Notes: a model not told the origin generated them from the sequence alone. 64,000 nucleotides of DNA from Streptomyces rhizosphaerihabitans (GCF_025399795.1 NZ_JAODTZ010000010.1:62001-126000); one strand, 5' to 3'. Counted from the first letter of the stretch, positions 41,709 through 51,453 are shown. Numbers and translations are program-made.

Positions 41709-42515
41709 GTGCTGACCTCGTTTTCGACTCTCCTGTTGTTCGGGTGCCTGACCGGCCTCACAACCGTGCTCTTCGGCTTCGGCGGCGGTTTTGTCACCGT
41801 CCCGGTCGTCTACGGCGTCCTGACCGCGACGGCGCCTGCGGGTACGGACGCCATGCATGTCGCCGTGGCGACCTCGGCGGCGGTCATGGTCGTGAATGCC
41901 GCGGCGGCGGCGCTGGCGCAGTGGCGTGCGGGCCGCCTGCGCCGCGCGTACGTCTGGCCGCTGGCGGCGTTCATCGTGATCGGCGCCGCAGCAGGCTCTC
42001 TCGTGGCCACGTTGGTCGACGGAACCGCGCTGCGCCTGCTGTTCGCCGCCTACCTGCTGGTGACGATCGCCGACAGTGCGCTGCGGAAGGGCTTCCTATC
42101 CTTGCCGCGGCACACGCGTCCCAAACCCTTGGGCCGGGGCATCACCACGCTCGGCGGCATGGGCATCGGTCTGGTGGCCGGCGGCCTGGGAGTGGGAGGA
42201 AGCGTCATGACGGTTCCCCTCCTGCGACGCAGGGGCCTGGCCATGGCCGAGGCGACCGCCATGGCCAACCCCCTCAGCGTCCCCGTCGCCGTGGCCGGCA
42301 CCCTCGTCTACGCCCTCGCCCCCACCGCACCCGCCGGCACAGGGCAGTTCGGATACATCGATCTCACCGCGGCCGCCGCCCTGCTCACCGGATCGCTGCC
42401 CACCATCGCGATGGCGAGGCGCGTCACCGCCCGTGTTCCGGACCGCGTTCACTCGACCGTGTATGTGGCCCTGCTCGTGGTGGTCCTGATCGTGATGGTG
42501 GGCACGGGGGCCTGA
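41709..42515 (+). CDS. TauE/SafE-family membrane exporter
   Basis: 268 aa from the GTG at 41709; a TTG at 41703 is the alternative. It has eight or so membrane helices in two repeats. The family motif GFGGGFVTVPVVY occurs in the first and GGLGVGGSVMTVPLLRRRGL in the second. Proteins of this family move sulfite, sulfoacetate or other organic anions, and the function is usually deduced from context, which here gives no sulfur genes. It is divergent from the AraC gene. Confidence 0.88.
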   Translation: MLTSFSTLLLFGCLTGLTTVLFGFGGGFVTVPVVYGVLTATAPAGTDAMHVAVATSAAVMVVNAAAAALAQWRAGRLRRAYVWPLAAFIVIGAAAGSLVATLVDGTALRLLFAAYLLVTIADSALRKGFLSLPRHTRPKPLGRGITTLGGMGIGLVAGGLGVGGSVMTVPLLRRRGLAMAEATAMANPLSVPVAVAGTLVYALAPTAPAGTGQFGYIDLTAAAALLTGSLPTIAMARRVTARVPDRVHSTVYVALLVVVLIVMVGTGA

Positions 42516-42558
42516 CGCGGCGATCCCCGACTCCTCGGGACCGAACAGGCAGGCCCCC
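42505..42558. terminator. Compound hairpin at the end of the TauE-like gene
   Basis: Outer arms GGGGGCCTG and CAGGCCCCC enclose a smaller CCCCGA/TCGGGG-type stem. The left arm includes the last codons and stop. Confidence 0.5.
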
Positions 42559-42789
42559 AGAATTCGATCTCGGCCGGAAAGGGAGTGCAGAGTTTCCACT
42601 GCGAGGGCGCGGCTGTGAACGCCGCGTGATGGCTTGCGGAAGCCGGTGGGCGCCCGTGCGCGGCGCGGGGGCTCAGTTGCCGGGCGTGTGGCCCCGGAGT
42701 CCCCCGGCAGGCGTCGCGAAGCGCGGGCGCATGTCCGGAACGGCCCCCACCTCCCCGCACCCGGCCGTACGTCCGCCTAGGCTCACCTC

Positions 42790-43608
42790 GTGCTCCGTAT
42801 CCTCGACGCCCGTACGGGCGAACCCACCGACGCAGCCCTCGCCCGCGGTCTGGTCCGCGTCCACGTGCATCTGCCCGGGTTCGGCATCACGGGTCTGCGG
42901 GTGCTCCTGGTCGCCGACGTCCTGGTGCGCGCCCTGGAGATCGGCGGCAACCCCGTCTGGGCGACGCTGACTTCGGCGCCGGACCCGGCGGACGCCGTGG
43001 ACCGGGCAGATACTGCGGACGAGGCAGTCTCAGCGGACCCGGCGGACCCGGCGGACCCGAATGACCCGGCGGACCCCTGGGATGAGGCGGGACTTCGGGC
43101 GCGCGCCGCCCAACTCGGAATCCGGCCGTTCGAGGACCATCGCGACACGGAGCCGGGACCGGTGGCGACCCGGACCATTGACGTCCTCGCTCCGGGGGCC
43201 GCCCCGACGGACGGGCTGCGCGTCGAGGTGGCCCCCGTCGACACCGGGCGCGGTCCCGCTCCCGTTCCCGGGGATCCCACCGCGCTGCGTCTGGCTCTGC
43301 TCGCGCGGCGCCGGGACCTGCCCCTGCGCCTCGACGCGGACGCCCTGGCGGAGGCCGAGGGCACGCTCAAGCGCTGGCGTGCCGCCGTCGCCGGATGGGC
43401 GACGCGGCCCTCCAAGCCGGTCCCCGAGGACGTACGCCTGCGGATGCGTGCCGCCTGGGAGGACGACCTGGACGTCCTCTCCGTGCTGGATGTGCTGCGG
43501 TGGGTGGAGACGTCGGACGTCGTGGAGGGCGCCCGCTTCGAGACGTACGCCTACGCCGACCGACTGCTCGGCCTCGAACTCACCCGCGAGATCGGAACGT
43601 CGCTGTGA
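42790..43608 (+). CDS. Conserved actinomycete protein, possibly cysteinyl-tRNA-synthetase-like
   Basis: 272 aa. I recognise the layout of a Streptomyces hypothetical family with a faint resemblance to class I cysteine ligases (CysS/MshC): an N-terminal strand-helix (GLVRVHVHLPGFGITGLRVLLVADVLVRALEI) in the place of their HIGH-containing segment, and a C-terminal helical DISVLxxL...GAKFETFxYADxxLGLxL-type tail (LDVLSVLDVLRWVETSDVV, FETYAYADRLLGLELTREIG). The HIGH and KMSKS catalytic motifs are not present, so enzyme activity is doubtful. Residues 66-98 are an Asp/Ala/Pro repeat from GCGGACCCG iterations. It is coupled to the next gene by GTGA. Confidence 0.7.
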   Translation: MLRILDARTGEPTDAALARGLVRVHVHLPGFGITGLRVLLVADVLVRALEIGGNPVWATLTSAPDPADAVDRADTADEAVSADPADPADPNDPADPWDEAGLRARAAQLGIRPFEDHRDTEPGPVATRTIDVLAPGAAPTDGLRVEVAPVDTGRGPAPVPGDPTALRLALLARRRDLPLRLDADALAEAEGTLKRWRAAVAGWATRPSKPVPEDVRLRMRAAWEDDLDVLSVLDVLRWVETSDVVEGARFETYAYADRLLGLELTREIGTSL

Positions 43609-44147
43609 ACGCGCGCGCCGCTGCGGGCCCGAGGCGAAGACTGGTCGTCCTGCGGCACGCCAAGTCCGCCTGGCCCGAGGGAGCGCCCGACCACGAGCGG
43701 CCGCTCGCGACGCGCGGCCGTCGCGATGCCCCGGCCGCCGGACGCGCCATGGCGGGAGCCGACCTGCTGCCGGACCTCGCGCTCTGCTCGACCGCCGTAC
43801 GCGCCAGGGAGACCTGGGAGTTGGCCGCCGAGCAGTGGGGCACTCCGCCGCCCGTACGATTCGATGAGCGGCTGTACGGCGCGGACGTACCGGAGTTGCT
43901 GGAAGCCGTGCGCGAAGTTCCTGAACACGTACGGACCTTGCTGCTGGTCGGGCACAACCCGGGACTTGAGGAGCTGGTCCTCGAACTGGCCGGGGACGGC
44001 TTCGACGACACGCTGGACCAGGTCCGGACGAAGTTCCCGACCTCGGCCGTCGCGGTCCTGGTCTGGCACGGCAGTGCCTGGAACGAACTCGGGCCCGGCG
44101 ACGCTCTGTTGACGGGCGTCGTCGTGCCGAGGGGCAAGAAGGAATGA
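43605..44147 (+). CDS. sixA: SixA-type phosphohistidine phosphatase
   Basis: 180 aa from a GTG overlapping the preceding stop by 4 nt. The histidine phosphatase signature LVVLRHAKSAWPEG holds the catalytic His and Arg. CSTAVRARETWELAA and LLVGHNPGLEELVLELAG supply the second Arg and second His. Without the cap domain of larger mutases it fits the SixA subgroup, which removes phosphate from phosphohistidine. The coupling to the upstream unassigned protein suggests a joint function. Confidence 0.88.
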   Translation: MNARAAAGPRRRLVVLRHAKSAWPEGAPDHERPLATRGRRDAPAAGRAMAGADLLPDLALCSTAVRARETWELAAEQWGTPPPVRFDERLYGADVPELLEAVREVPEHVRTLLLVGHNPGLEELVLELAGDGFDDTLDQVRTKFPTSAVAVLVWHGSAWNELGPGDALLTGVVVPRGKKE

Positions 44148-44233
44148 ATCCTGGCGGCGTGAGCCGTGGACCGACGGGCGGATGCGGTACGGCGGAGCAC
44201 CTCGCGGGTGACGGCGCGTTTGCGTTGTCACGC

Positions 44234-44271
<38 letters not shown>

Positions 44272-44353
44272 CGGGAGCACGGGGACGAGGGTGCGGGCCG
44301 GTGGCCTGGCGAGGAGAAGGTGTGACCCGCGCCGATCGAGGGGACGAGCTGGC

Positions 44354-44388
44354 GCCGTCTGCCGTCTGCCGTCTGCCGTCTGCCGTCC
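44354..44388. repeat. GCCGTCT x 5
   Basis: Heptamer array with four perfect copies and one variant, similar in form to the CCCGCTG array at 11364. Confidence 0.88.
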
Positions 44389-44548
44389 GCCGCGGGCCAC
44401 GCGCGCGTGCGGCGCGTGCGAATCTGAGCGAGCGGTCCTGGTCCGTGTGCTCGTCGGCCTCGTATGTGCGGTGCGTGATCGCGGGCTCGGTCATCGCCCC
44501 GGTCCTGGTCCGTCGGTCACGCGCGCGTGCAGCGCATACGCTGGCGTG

Positions 44549-45175
44549 ATGCAGGACGAGTACCGCACAGTGACCCGCGAGGGCGTGCACGAGACCGAGA
44601 TCAACCGCTCCCGTTTCCTGTGCGCCCTCGCCCCGGCCGCTACCGAGCGGGAGGCCCAGGACTTCATCGCCGCCGTCAGGAAGGAGCACGCGGACGCCAC
44701 GCACAACTGCTTCGCGTACGTCATCGGCGCCGACGCCGCCGTGCAGAAGGCGAGCGACGACGGCGAACCGGGCGGCACCGCGGGCGTCCCCATGCTCCAG
44801 ATGCTGCTGCGCCGCGACATGCGGTACGTCGTCGCCGTCGTCACCCGCTACTACGGCGGGGTCAAACTGGGGGCGGGCGGACTGATCAGGGCGTACGGGG
44901 GCTCGGTGGGCGAGGCGCTGGACGCGCTCGGCACCATCACCCGCCGCCGGTTCCGGCTGGCCACGGTGACCGTCGACCACCAGCGGGCCGGCAAGGTGCA
45001 GAATGATCTGCGGTCCACCGGTCGCGAGGTACGTGATGTGCGTTACGGCGAGGCGGTCACCATCGAGATCGGGTTGCCGGACGCCGATGTGGAGGCCTTC
45101 CGGGCGTGGTTGGCCGACGCGACCGCGGGGACGGCCGGCTTCGAGCTGGGCGGCGAGGCCTACGGAGACGCGTGA
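44549..45175 (+). CDS. YigZ/IMPACT-family protein
   Basis: 208 aa from the ATG at 44549. The UPF0029 N-terminal domain carries HETEINRSRFLCALAPAATE, THNCFAYVIG, the SDDGEPGGTAGVPMLQML signature and VVTRYYGGVKLGAGGLIRAYG. The C-terminal DUF1949 domain is about residues 140-200. Eukaryotic IMPACT blocks Gcn1-Gcn2 signalling; bacterial YigZ has an EF-G-like fold and no settled function. Confidence 0.92.
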   Translation: MQDEYRTVTREGVHETEINRSRFLCALAPAATEREAQDFIAAVRKEHADATHNCFAYVIGADAAVQKASDDGEPGGTAGVPMLQMLLRRDMRYVVAVVTRYYGGVKLGAGGLIRAYGGSVGEALDALGTITRRRFRLATVTVDHQRAGKVQNDLRSTGREVRDVRYGEAVTIEIGLPDADVEAFRAWLADATAGTAGFELGGEAYGDA

Positions 45176-45284
45176 CAATCCGGGCAATCGTCAAATGATG
45201 GGTGTATTTCGGTGAGGGGTATGGCGGGCCGATACGGGAGTAACCGCCCGTGATGTCAGGCCCGGCCGTTACCCTTCGGGGATC

Positions 45285-46448
45285 ATGAGGCTCCTGCACA
45301 CTTCCGACTGGCATCTGGGCCGGGCGTTCCACCGGGTGAACATGCTCGGAGCCCAGTCCGACTTCATCGGCCATCTCGTCGCGACCGCGCGCGAGCACGA
45401 GGTGGACGCGGTGGTCGTCTCGGGAGACGTGTACGACCGTGCCGTCCCGCCGCTGGCCGCGGTCCAGCTCTTCGACGACGCCCTGCACCGGCTGGCCGAC
45501 CTCGGCGTGCCCACCGTGATGATCTCCGGGAACCACGACTCGGCGCGCCGGCTCGGCGTCGGCGCCGGACTCATCGGGCGGGCGGGCGTCCATCTGCGGA
45601 CCGACCCCGCGGCGTGCGGCACACCCGTGGTGCTGACCGACGCCCACGGCGACGTGGCCTTCTACGGCCTGCCCTATCTCGAACCCGCCCTGGTGAAGGA
45701 CGAGTTCGGGGTGGAGAAGGCGGCCCACGAAGCAGTGCTGGCCGCCGCCATGGACCGGGTCCGCGCCGACCTCGCCACCCGAGCTCCGGGCACCCGCTCG
45801 GTCGTCCTCGCCCACGCCTTCGTCACCGGCGGCGAGGTGAGCGACAGCGAGCGGGACATCACCGTCGGCGGCGTCGCCTCCGTGCCCGCCGGAGTCTTCG
45901 ACGGCGTCGACTACACCGCCCTCGGCCACCTGCACGGCAGCCAGATCATCGGCGAGCGCGTGCGGTACTCGGGTTCCCCGCTGCCGTACTCGTTCTCGGA
46001 GGCAGGACACCGCAAGAGCATGTGGCTCGTGGACCTCGGCCCCGGCGGCTCGCTGGCCACGGAGCGGATCGACTGCCCCGTGCCCCGCCCGCTCGCCCGC
46101 GTCCGCGGACATCTGGAAGACCTGCTCGCCGACCCGGAGCTGGGCAGCCACACGGGCTCCTGGGTCGAGGCGACCCTCACCGACCCGGTGCGGCCCGCAG
46201 ACCCCATGGCACGGCTGGCCGAACGCTTCCCGCACACGCTCAGCCTCGTCTTCGACCCCGAACGCTCCCCGCACGCCCCGGACGTCTCGTACGCCCGCCG
46301 ACTCGCGGGCCGCAGCGAAGAGGAGATCGCCGAGGACTTCGTGGCCCATGTGCGCGGCGCGGGCCCCGACGCCCACGAACAGGCCGTGCTCCGGGACGCG
46401 TTCGACGCGGTCCGGGCCGACGAGAGCGTACGGGAGACCGCCCGGTGA
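45285..46448 (+). CDS. sbcD: Exonuclease SbcD
   Basis: 387 aa. Mre11-type nuclease subunit that with SbcC trims hairpins and blocked DNA ends. Phosphoesterase motifs in order: DWHLG (residues 8-12), GDVYD (47-51), GNHD (82-85), LAHAFVTGGE, and YTALGHLHGSQ. The C-terminal 130 residues form the capping and SbcC-docking part. It is followed 55 bp later by sbcC on the same strand. Confidence 0.96.
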   Translation: MRLLHTSDWHLGRAFHRVNMLGAQSDFIGHLVATAREHEVDAVVVSGDVYDRAVPPLAAVQLFDDALHRLADLGVPTVMISGNHDSARRLGVGAGLIGRAGVHLRTDPAACGTPVVLTDAHGDVAFYGLPYLEPALVKDEFGVEKAAHEAVLAAAMDRVRADLATRAPGTRSVVLAHAFVTGGEVSDSERDITVGGVASVPAGVFDGVDYTALGHLHGSQIIGERVRYSGSPLPYSFSEAGHRKSMWLVDLGPGGSLATERIDCPVPRPLARVRGHLEDLLADPELGSHTGSWVEATLTDPVRPADPMARLAERFPHTLSLVFDPERSPHAPDVSYARRLAGRSEEEIAEDFVAHVRGAGPDAHEQAVLRDAFDAVRADESVRETAR

Positions 46449-46503
46449 CATCACGCCCGCCGCACATCCAGGGGGCCGACCGGCCGGAGACCGAGGGAAA
46501 CCG

Positions 46504-49500
46504 ATGAGGCTGCACCGCCTGGACATCACCGCCTTCGGCCCGTTCGGCGGCGCCCAGCAGGTCGACTTCGACGAGCTGTCCGCCGCCGGGCTCTTCCTGC
46601 TGCACGGACCGACGGGCGCGGGCAAGACCTCCGTCCTCGACGCCGTCTGCTACGCGCTGTACGGAGCGGTTCCCGGCGCCCGGCAGAGCGGTCAGGGCCT
46701 CGGCCTGCGCAGTGACCACGCGGCACCCGCCACCCGTACCGAGGTCCGCCTCGAACTCACCGTCGCCGGACGCCGGTTGGAAGTCACCCGGCAGCCGCCG
46801 TGGGAGCGCGCCAAGAAGCGCGGCACGGGCACCACGACGGAGAAGGCGCAGAGCTGGCTTCGCGAGTACGACTCCTTGGCCGGCTCCTGGAAGGACCTCA
46901 GCCGCTCCCACCAGGAGATCGGCGAGGAGATCACCCAGCTGCTGGGCATGAGCCGCGAGCAGTTCTGCCAGGTCGTGCTGCTGCCCCAGGGTGACTTCGC
47001 GCGCTTCCTGCGGGCCGATGCCGAGGCCCGGGGCAAACTGCTCGGCCGGCTCTTCGACACCCACCGCTTCGCCGAGGTCGAAAAGCGCCTCGCCGAGCGA
47101 CGGCGCGCCGCCGAGGCCGAAGTGCGCGCCGGTGACGCCGCGTTGCTGGCCGACGCGCACCGGATGCACCAGGAGGCCGGGCCCACCGTCGAGGAGCCGC
47201 TGCCCGACCTCGCGCCCGGCGATCCGGGCCTCACCGAGTCCGTGCTCTCCTGGGCCGCGGTGGCCCGCAGTGCCGCTCGCGAGGGGCTGGCCATCGCCCA
47301 CTGCGCGCGCAGGGCCGCCGAATCGGCACAGGCCGCGGCCGACCGCGCGCTCGACGACGTGCGCGAAGTGGACCGGTTGCAGCGCCGGTTCGCCGAGGCG
47401 CAGGAGCGCTCCGCGCGTCTGGAGGAGCGCGCCGACGTCCATCGGGACGACCGGATGCGGATGGAGCGAGCGCGCAAGGCCGAGGCGGTGGCCCCCGCAC
47501 TCGACCTGCGCGACACCGCCGAAGCGGAGCAGCGGCGAGCGGCCGCCGAGGAGACACGCGCGCGTGCCGCCCTGCCGGAGGCGTTCGCCGACGCCGGAGC
47601 GCCCGGTCTCGCGTCCGCCGCGCGCAAGGCCGCCGAGGAACTGGGTGGCCTGGAATCCGCACGCCGCGCGGAGCGGCGCCTCGCCGAACTCGGCACGGAG
47701 CGAGCCTCCTTGGACCGACAGGAGCGCGCCGACGAGGACGTTCTCCAGGACGCCGAGAGCTGGCTGGCCGGCTGGGAGGACACCCGCGCGGGCGTCGAGG
47801 CGCGGATCGACTCCGCACAGGAGGCCGCGGCGCGCGCCGAGCAGCTCGCCGTCCAGCGTGAACCGGCGTTCAAGCGGCTCGCCGCGGCCCGCCTGCGCGA
47901 CGAGTTGGCCCGGGACACCGAGCACGCCCACGCGAGGAGCCTCGCCGCACGTGAGCACGCCACGGAGGTACACGCCCGCTGGCTCGACCTGAAGGAACAA
48001 CGCCTCCGGGGCATCGCCGCCGAACTCGCCGCCGGACTGGTGGACGGCGAGTCCTGCGCCGTGTGCGGGGCCACCGAACACCCGGCGCCCGCCCGGAAGA
48101 TCGCCGGTCACGTCGACCGCGAGACGGAGGAGCGGGCCCTCGCCGCCTATCAGCACGCCGACGAGGAGCGCGCCGAGGCCGAGCGCCGGCTCGGTGTCGT
48201 ACGCGAGGCGCTGGCCGCCGCGACCGCCGAGGCGAGCGACGCGCCTACGGGTCAACTCGCGCAACAGGCCGAGGAGTTGGAGCGGCTGCATGCCGAGGCC
48301 CGCGCTGTGGCCTCCGGGCTGCATGCCGCGCGCGAGGCCCGCGAACAGGCCGAGCGGGAACACGAGCGGCGGTTGACCGCCCAGCAGGGGGCCGCCCGCC
48401 GGGTCGCCTCACGGGCCTCGCTCCGGGATTCCCTCGACCGCGAAAAGGTATCGCTGGAAGGGGAGTTGGAGCAGGCGCGGGGCACCGCCGGCAGTGTGTC
48501 CGAGCGGGCCGCGCAGCTGGAGAGCATGGTCGCGTTGCTCGGCGAGGCCGCGGACCGCGTGCGAACGGCCGAGGACATCACGCGGCGCCTCAAGGAAGCC
48601 GACGCGCGCCTCGCCGACGCGGCCTGCCGCGCCGGATTCGAGACCCCGCAGGCCGCGGCCGCCGCGCTGCTCGACGACGCGGCTCACCGCGATCTCCAAC
48701 GACGGCTCGACGCCTGGCAGTTGGAGGAGTCATCGGTGCGCGCCGTACTCGCCGAGGCCGACACCACGGCCGCGGCGCGGCGCCCGTCCGTCGATCTGCG
48801 GTCCGCCGAGCAGACGGCCGAGTCCGCCGCCCGGCGCCTGCGGGACACCGCGTCGACGCAGGACGCGGCGGCCCGGCGCTGCGCGGAGCTGGACGCCCTC
48901 TCCACCCGGGCGACGAGAGGTGCCCGCCGGCTCGCCCCGCTGCGCGAGGAGTACGACCGCGTGGCCCGGCTCGCCGGTCTGGCGGCCGGCACGTCGGCGG
49001 ACAACGAGCGCAAGATGCGCCTGGAGTCGTACGTCCTCGCCGCCCGTCTGGAGCAGGTCGCCGCCGCCGCGACCGCGCGCCTCCAGCGGATGTCCTCGGG
49101 GCGTTACACCCTGGTGCACTCCGACGACCGGGCGGGCCGCGGACGCAGCGGGCTCGGACTGCATGTCGTGGACGCCTGGACCGGACGGGAACGTGACACG
49201 GCGACGCTCTCCGGGGGCGAGACCTTCTTCGCCTCCCTCGCCCTGGCCCTCGGCCTCGCGGACGTGGTCACCGACGAGGCGGGCGGGGTACGGCTCGACA
49301 CGCTCTTCATCGACGAGGGTTTCGGCAGCCTCGACGACCAGACCCTCGACGAGGTGCTCGACGTCCTCGACTCGCTGCGGGAACGCGACCGCAGCGTCGG
49401 CATCGTCAGCCACGTCGCCGACCTGCGCCGCCGCATCCATGCCCAGTTGGAGGTCGTGAAGGGGAGAACGGGTTCGGTCGTACGGCAGCGGGGCGCGGAG

Positions 49501-49506
49501 GCCTGA
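46504..49506 (+). CDS. sbcC: Exonuclease SbcC
   Basis: 1000 aa SMC-like ATPase. Walker A is GPTGAGKTS (residues 35-43). Long coiled coils follow (about 190-450 and 530-850), with the zinc hook CAVC at residues 518-521 at their apex. The ABC signature TLSGGE and Walker B LFIDEGFGSLDD (about 934-945) are at the C-terminus. The ATG at 46504 is the natural start; longer frames run into sbcD. With SbcD it forms the nuclease that processes palindromes and protein-blocked ends. Confidence 0.96.
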   Translation: MRLHRLDITAFGPFGGAQQVDFDELSAAGLFLLHGPTGAGKTSVLDAVCYALYGAVPGARQSGQGLGLRSDHAAPATRTEVRLELTVAGRRLEVTRQPPWERAKKRGTGTTTEKAQSWLREYDSLAGSWKDLSRSHQEIGEEITQLLGMSREQFCQVVLLPQGDFARFLRADAEARGKLLGRLFDTHRFAEVEKRLAERRRAAEAEVRAGDAALLADAHRMHQEAGPTVEEPLPDLAPGDPGLTESVLSWAAVARSAAREGLAIAHCARRAAESAQAAADRALDDVREVDRLQRRFAEAQERSARLEERADVHRDDRMRMERARKAEAVAPALDLRDTAEAEQRRAAAEETRARAALPEAFADAGAPGLASAARKAAEELGGLESARRAERRLAELGTERASLDRQERADEDVLQDAESWLAGWEDTRAGVEARIDSAQEAAARAEQLAVQREPAFKRLAAARLRDELARDTEHAHARSLAAREHATEVHARWLDLKEQRLRGIAAELAAGLVDGESCAVCGATEHPAPARKIAGHVDRETEERALAAYQHADEERAEAERRLGVVREALAAATAEASDAPTGQLAQQAEELERLHAEARAVASGLHAAREAREQAEREHERRLTAQQGAARRVASRASLRDSLDREKVSLEGELEQARGTAGSVSERAAQLESMVALLGEAADRVRTAEDITRRLKEADARLADAACRAGFETPQAAAAALLDDAAHRDLQRRLDAWQLEESSVRAVLAEADTTAAARRPSVDLRSAEQTAESAARRLRDTASTQDAAARRCAELDALSTRATRGARRLAPLREEYDRVARLAGLAAGTSADNERKMRLESYVLAARLEQVAAAATARLQRMSSGRYTLVHSDDRAGRGRSGLGLHVVDAWTGRERDTATLSGGETFFASLALALGLADVVTDEAGGVRLDTLFIDEGFGSLDDQTLDEVLDVLDSLRERDRSVGIVSHVADLRRRIHAQLEVVKGRTGSVVRQRGAEA

Positions 49507-49527
49507 GACTTGTGCCGGGTGCCGGCG

Positions 49528-49565
49528 CCCGGGCACGGACGGTCCGCCCGGGCACGGACGGTCCG
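49528..49565. repeat. Two 19-bp direct repeats after sbcC
   Basis: CCCGGGCACGGACGGTCCG occurs twice head to tail, starting 21 bp after the sbcC stop, between convergent genes. Confidence 0.8.
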
Positions 49566-49599
49566 GGGAAGCCTCCCCGTGGCGGTCTCGGGGGCGGTC

Positions 49600-50046
49600 T
49601 CAGTGGCCCAGTGGGCGGCGCGGCAGCGGTGAGGAGTAGACGACGCTCGTCGTCACCGAGCCCAGTGTGCCGATCTTGCCGGACACCGTCTCCAGGTGCC
49701 CCATCGAGCGCGCGGCGACCTTGATGACGAAGCAGTCGTCGCCCGTGACGTGGTGTGCTTCCAGGATCTCGGGCGTGACCTCGACGAGGTCGTGGAACGG
49801 CTTGTAGTTGCCGTTCGGATACCTGAGCCGGACGAACGCCAGGATCGGCAGGCCCAGGCTCTCGGGGTCGACGACAGCCGCGTACCCCTGTATGACGCCC
49901 GCCTCCTCCAGGCGGCGCACCCGCTCGGTGACCGCGCTCGCGGACATGGAGACGGCCCGTGCCAGCTCGGCGAAGCTGGACCGGCCCTCGCGCTGGAGGA
50001 CGTCGAGGATGCGCCAGTCGGTGGCGTCCGGGGAATACGCGGTCAT
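49600..50046 (-). CDS. Lrp/AsnC-family regulator 1
   Basis: 148 aa from the ATG at 50044-50046. The HTH lies at residues 7-55 (DWRILDVLQREGRSSFAELARAV; ASAVTERVRRLEEAGVIQGYAAV). The RAM/ligand domain is about residues 65-140 (YKPFHDLVEVTPEILEAHHVTGDDCFVIKVAA). It is divergent from the rhodanese-domain gene, which is its probable target. Confidence 0.92.
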   Translation of the reverse strand: MTAYSPDATDWRILDVLQREGRSSFAELARAVSMSASAVTERVRRLEEAGVIQGYAAVVDPESLGLPILAFVRLRYPNGNYKPFHDLVEVTPEILEAHHVTGDDCFVIKVAARSMGHLETVSGKIGTLGSVTTSVVYSSPLPRRPLGH

Positions 50047-50233
50047 CCGTGATGAATACCAGGAGAATCCCCGGCCGATCAAGAGTGCTGCCGTGGATCG
50101 TCACTTCAGGACGGAGATCGACAGACGTAGATTTCTGGTCAGGAAGTCCCGCGGGATTCGGTGCGCGAGAAGCACCGGGGTGGCAAGGACGGCACCGGTC
50201 CGGCGGGATCAGGGAGCAAGGAAGGGCCAGACC

Positions 50234-50791
50234 ATGACTGCGACTGCTGAGGGCATCACGACCAGTACGGTGACCGGTTCCGCGTCGGCCACCGCCGGGG
50301 CGGACACGACGACCGGTTCCGTGACAGTGGCGAACCCCGTTCTGCGGGTGGCGCCGGCGTCCCCGGCCGCGGCTGCCGCCTACTTCGGCGCGAGCCTCGC
50401 CTTCCACGCGGACGTGTCCGACGTGGCCGCGGCCCTCGCCGCCGACGGCGACCCCGGGTTCGTCGTACTCGACTCCCGCTCCACCGCCTCGTGGGAACAG
50501 GGCCACATCCCCGGCGCGGTCCACCTGCCCACCGCGCTCATCCCCGAGCAGGCCGAGCAGTTCCTCGACAAGTCGGTGCCGGTCGTCACCTATTGCTGGG
50601 GCCCCGGATGCAACGGCGCGACCCGGGCGGCCCTCGCCCTCACCGAACTCGGCTTCCAGGTCAAGGAGATGCTCGGCGGATTCGAGTACTGGGCGCGCGA
50701 GGGCTTCGAGTTCGAGACCTGGGAGGGGCGTGAGCGCCCCGCCGTGGACCCGCTGACGGCACCCGTGGAGGCGGCGGACTGCGGCTGCTGA
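50234..50791 (+). CDS. Rhodanese-like sulfurtransferase domain protein
   Basis: 185 aa from the ATG at 50234. A Thr/Ala/Ser-rich N-terminus of about 45 residues is followed by a single rhodanese domain: FVVLDSRSTASWEQGHIPGAVHLPTAL and the active-site loop VTYCWGPGCNGATRAA with the nucleophilic cysteine. The last residues DCGC carry two further cysteines. Such proteins relay sulfane sulfur. Control by the divergent Lrp regulator is likely. Confidence 0.88.
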   Translation: MTATAEGITTSTVTGSASATAGADTTTGSVTVANPVLRVAPASPAAAAAYFGASLAFHADVSDVAAALAADGDPGFVVLDSRSTASWEQGHIPGAVHLPTALIPEQAEQFLDKSVPVVTYCWGPGCNGATRAALALTELGFQVKEMLGGFEYWAREGFEFETWEGRERPAVDPLTAPVEAADCGC

Positions 50792-50912
50792 CCCCGAGGA
50801 ACGGGGATCGCGCCGACGGCTTCGGCACCCGCGTTGCGCGTCGATGTCTGCCTCCGGCCTCCTGAGGATGCCTGCTGTACGGGGGCTGACGCGTGCCGTG
50901 TAACTTCTGCGC

Positions 50913-51428
50913 ATGCCAAGATACGCGGACCCTGGTGCGGTCCAGTGGGTGGAGTCGGGCGGCGGGCCGCTCATAGCGATTCCGGAAGTGGTGCTCCCGT
51001 TCTGGTCGGGGGCCGACGGCGACGACATGTCCTGCGACTACGACCGGGCCTGTGACGTCGACGGGTTCATCGGCTTCCTGCCCGTGGGCGACACCAGGGC
51101 CCTCGTCCTCGGCGACGATCCCGCCTCGACCACCTACCTCCCCGAGCACGGCGCCTTCGTACGCTGGTGCGCCGCCGAGTCCGAGGACGAACTGCTCTCC
51201 GTCGTCCCGGCGGCGCTGGCGGAGGCGGTGTGGGAGCCGGAAGCGCGGTGGAACGTGCCCGGCCCCGTCATCCTCTTCGACGCCGCCTGGCCGGGCGCCG
51301 CCTTCGAGAGCACGGACCACCTGAGGGTGGCGCTCGAACCGGGCCGGTACGGGGTCCGCGCGGCCCGTGTCGAACCGGGACCCGAGACGTGGGTGGGCCT
51401 CGTACAACTGCGTCGGCTGACGCCCTGA
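50913..51428 (+). CDS. Immunity protein 21 family protein
   Basis: 171 aa. The sequence matches the Imm21 pattern: QWVESGGGPLIAIPEVVLPFW near the N-terminus, DYDRACDVDGFIGFLPVG, and a C-terminal TWVGLVQLRRL. Imm21 proteins were predicted as antidotes in polymorphic toxin loci, but in Streptomyces they often stand alone. No toxin, secretion or repeat-rich partner gene adjoins it here, so the immunity role is untested. Confidence 0.72.
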   Translation: MPRYADPGAVQWVESGGGPLIAIPEVVLPFWSGADGDDMSCDYDRACDVDGFIGFLPVGDTRALVLGDDPASTTYLPEHGAFVRWCAAESEDELLSVVPAALAEAVWEPEARWNVPGPVILFDAAWPGAAFESTDHLRVALEPGRYGVRAARVEPGPETWVGLVQLRRLTP

Positions 51429-51453
51429 CCCTCTGATGCCCTGACACCCTTGG
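51422..51453. repeat. Two 16-bp units spanning the Imm21 stop
   Basis: GCCCTGACCCTCTGAT and GCCCTGACACCCTTGG run head to tail; the first contains the TGA stop. Confidence 0.65.

Noticed and set aside
46240-48363. 707-codon minus-strand frame opposite sbcC
   Set aside because: It mirrors the sbcC coding frame, is repetitive Gly/Arg/Leu in composition, and has no domain; sbcC itself is complete with all motifs.
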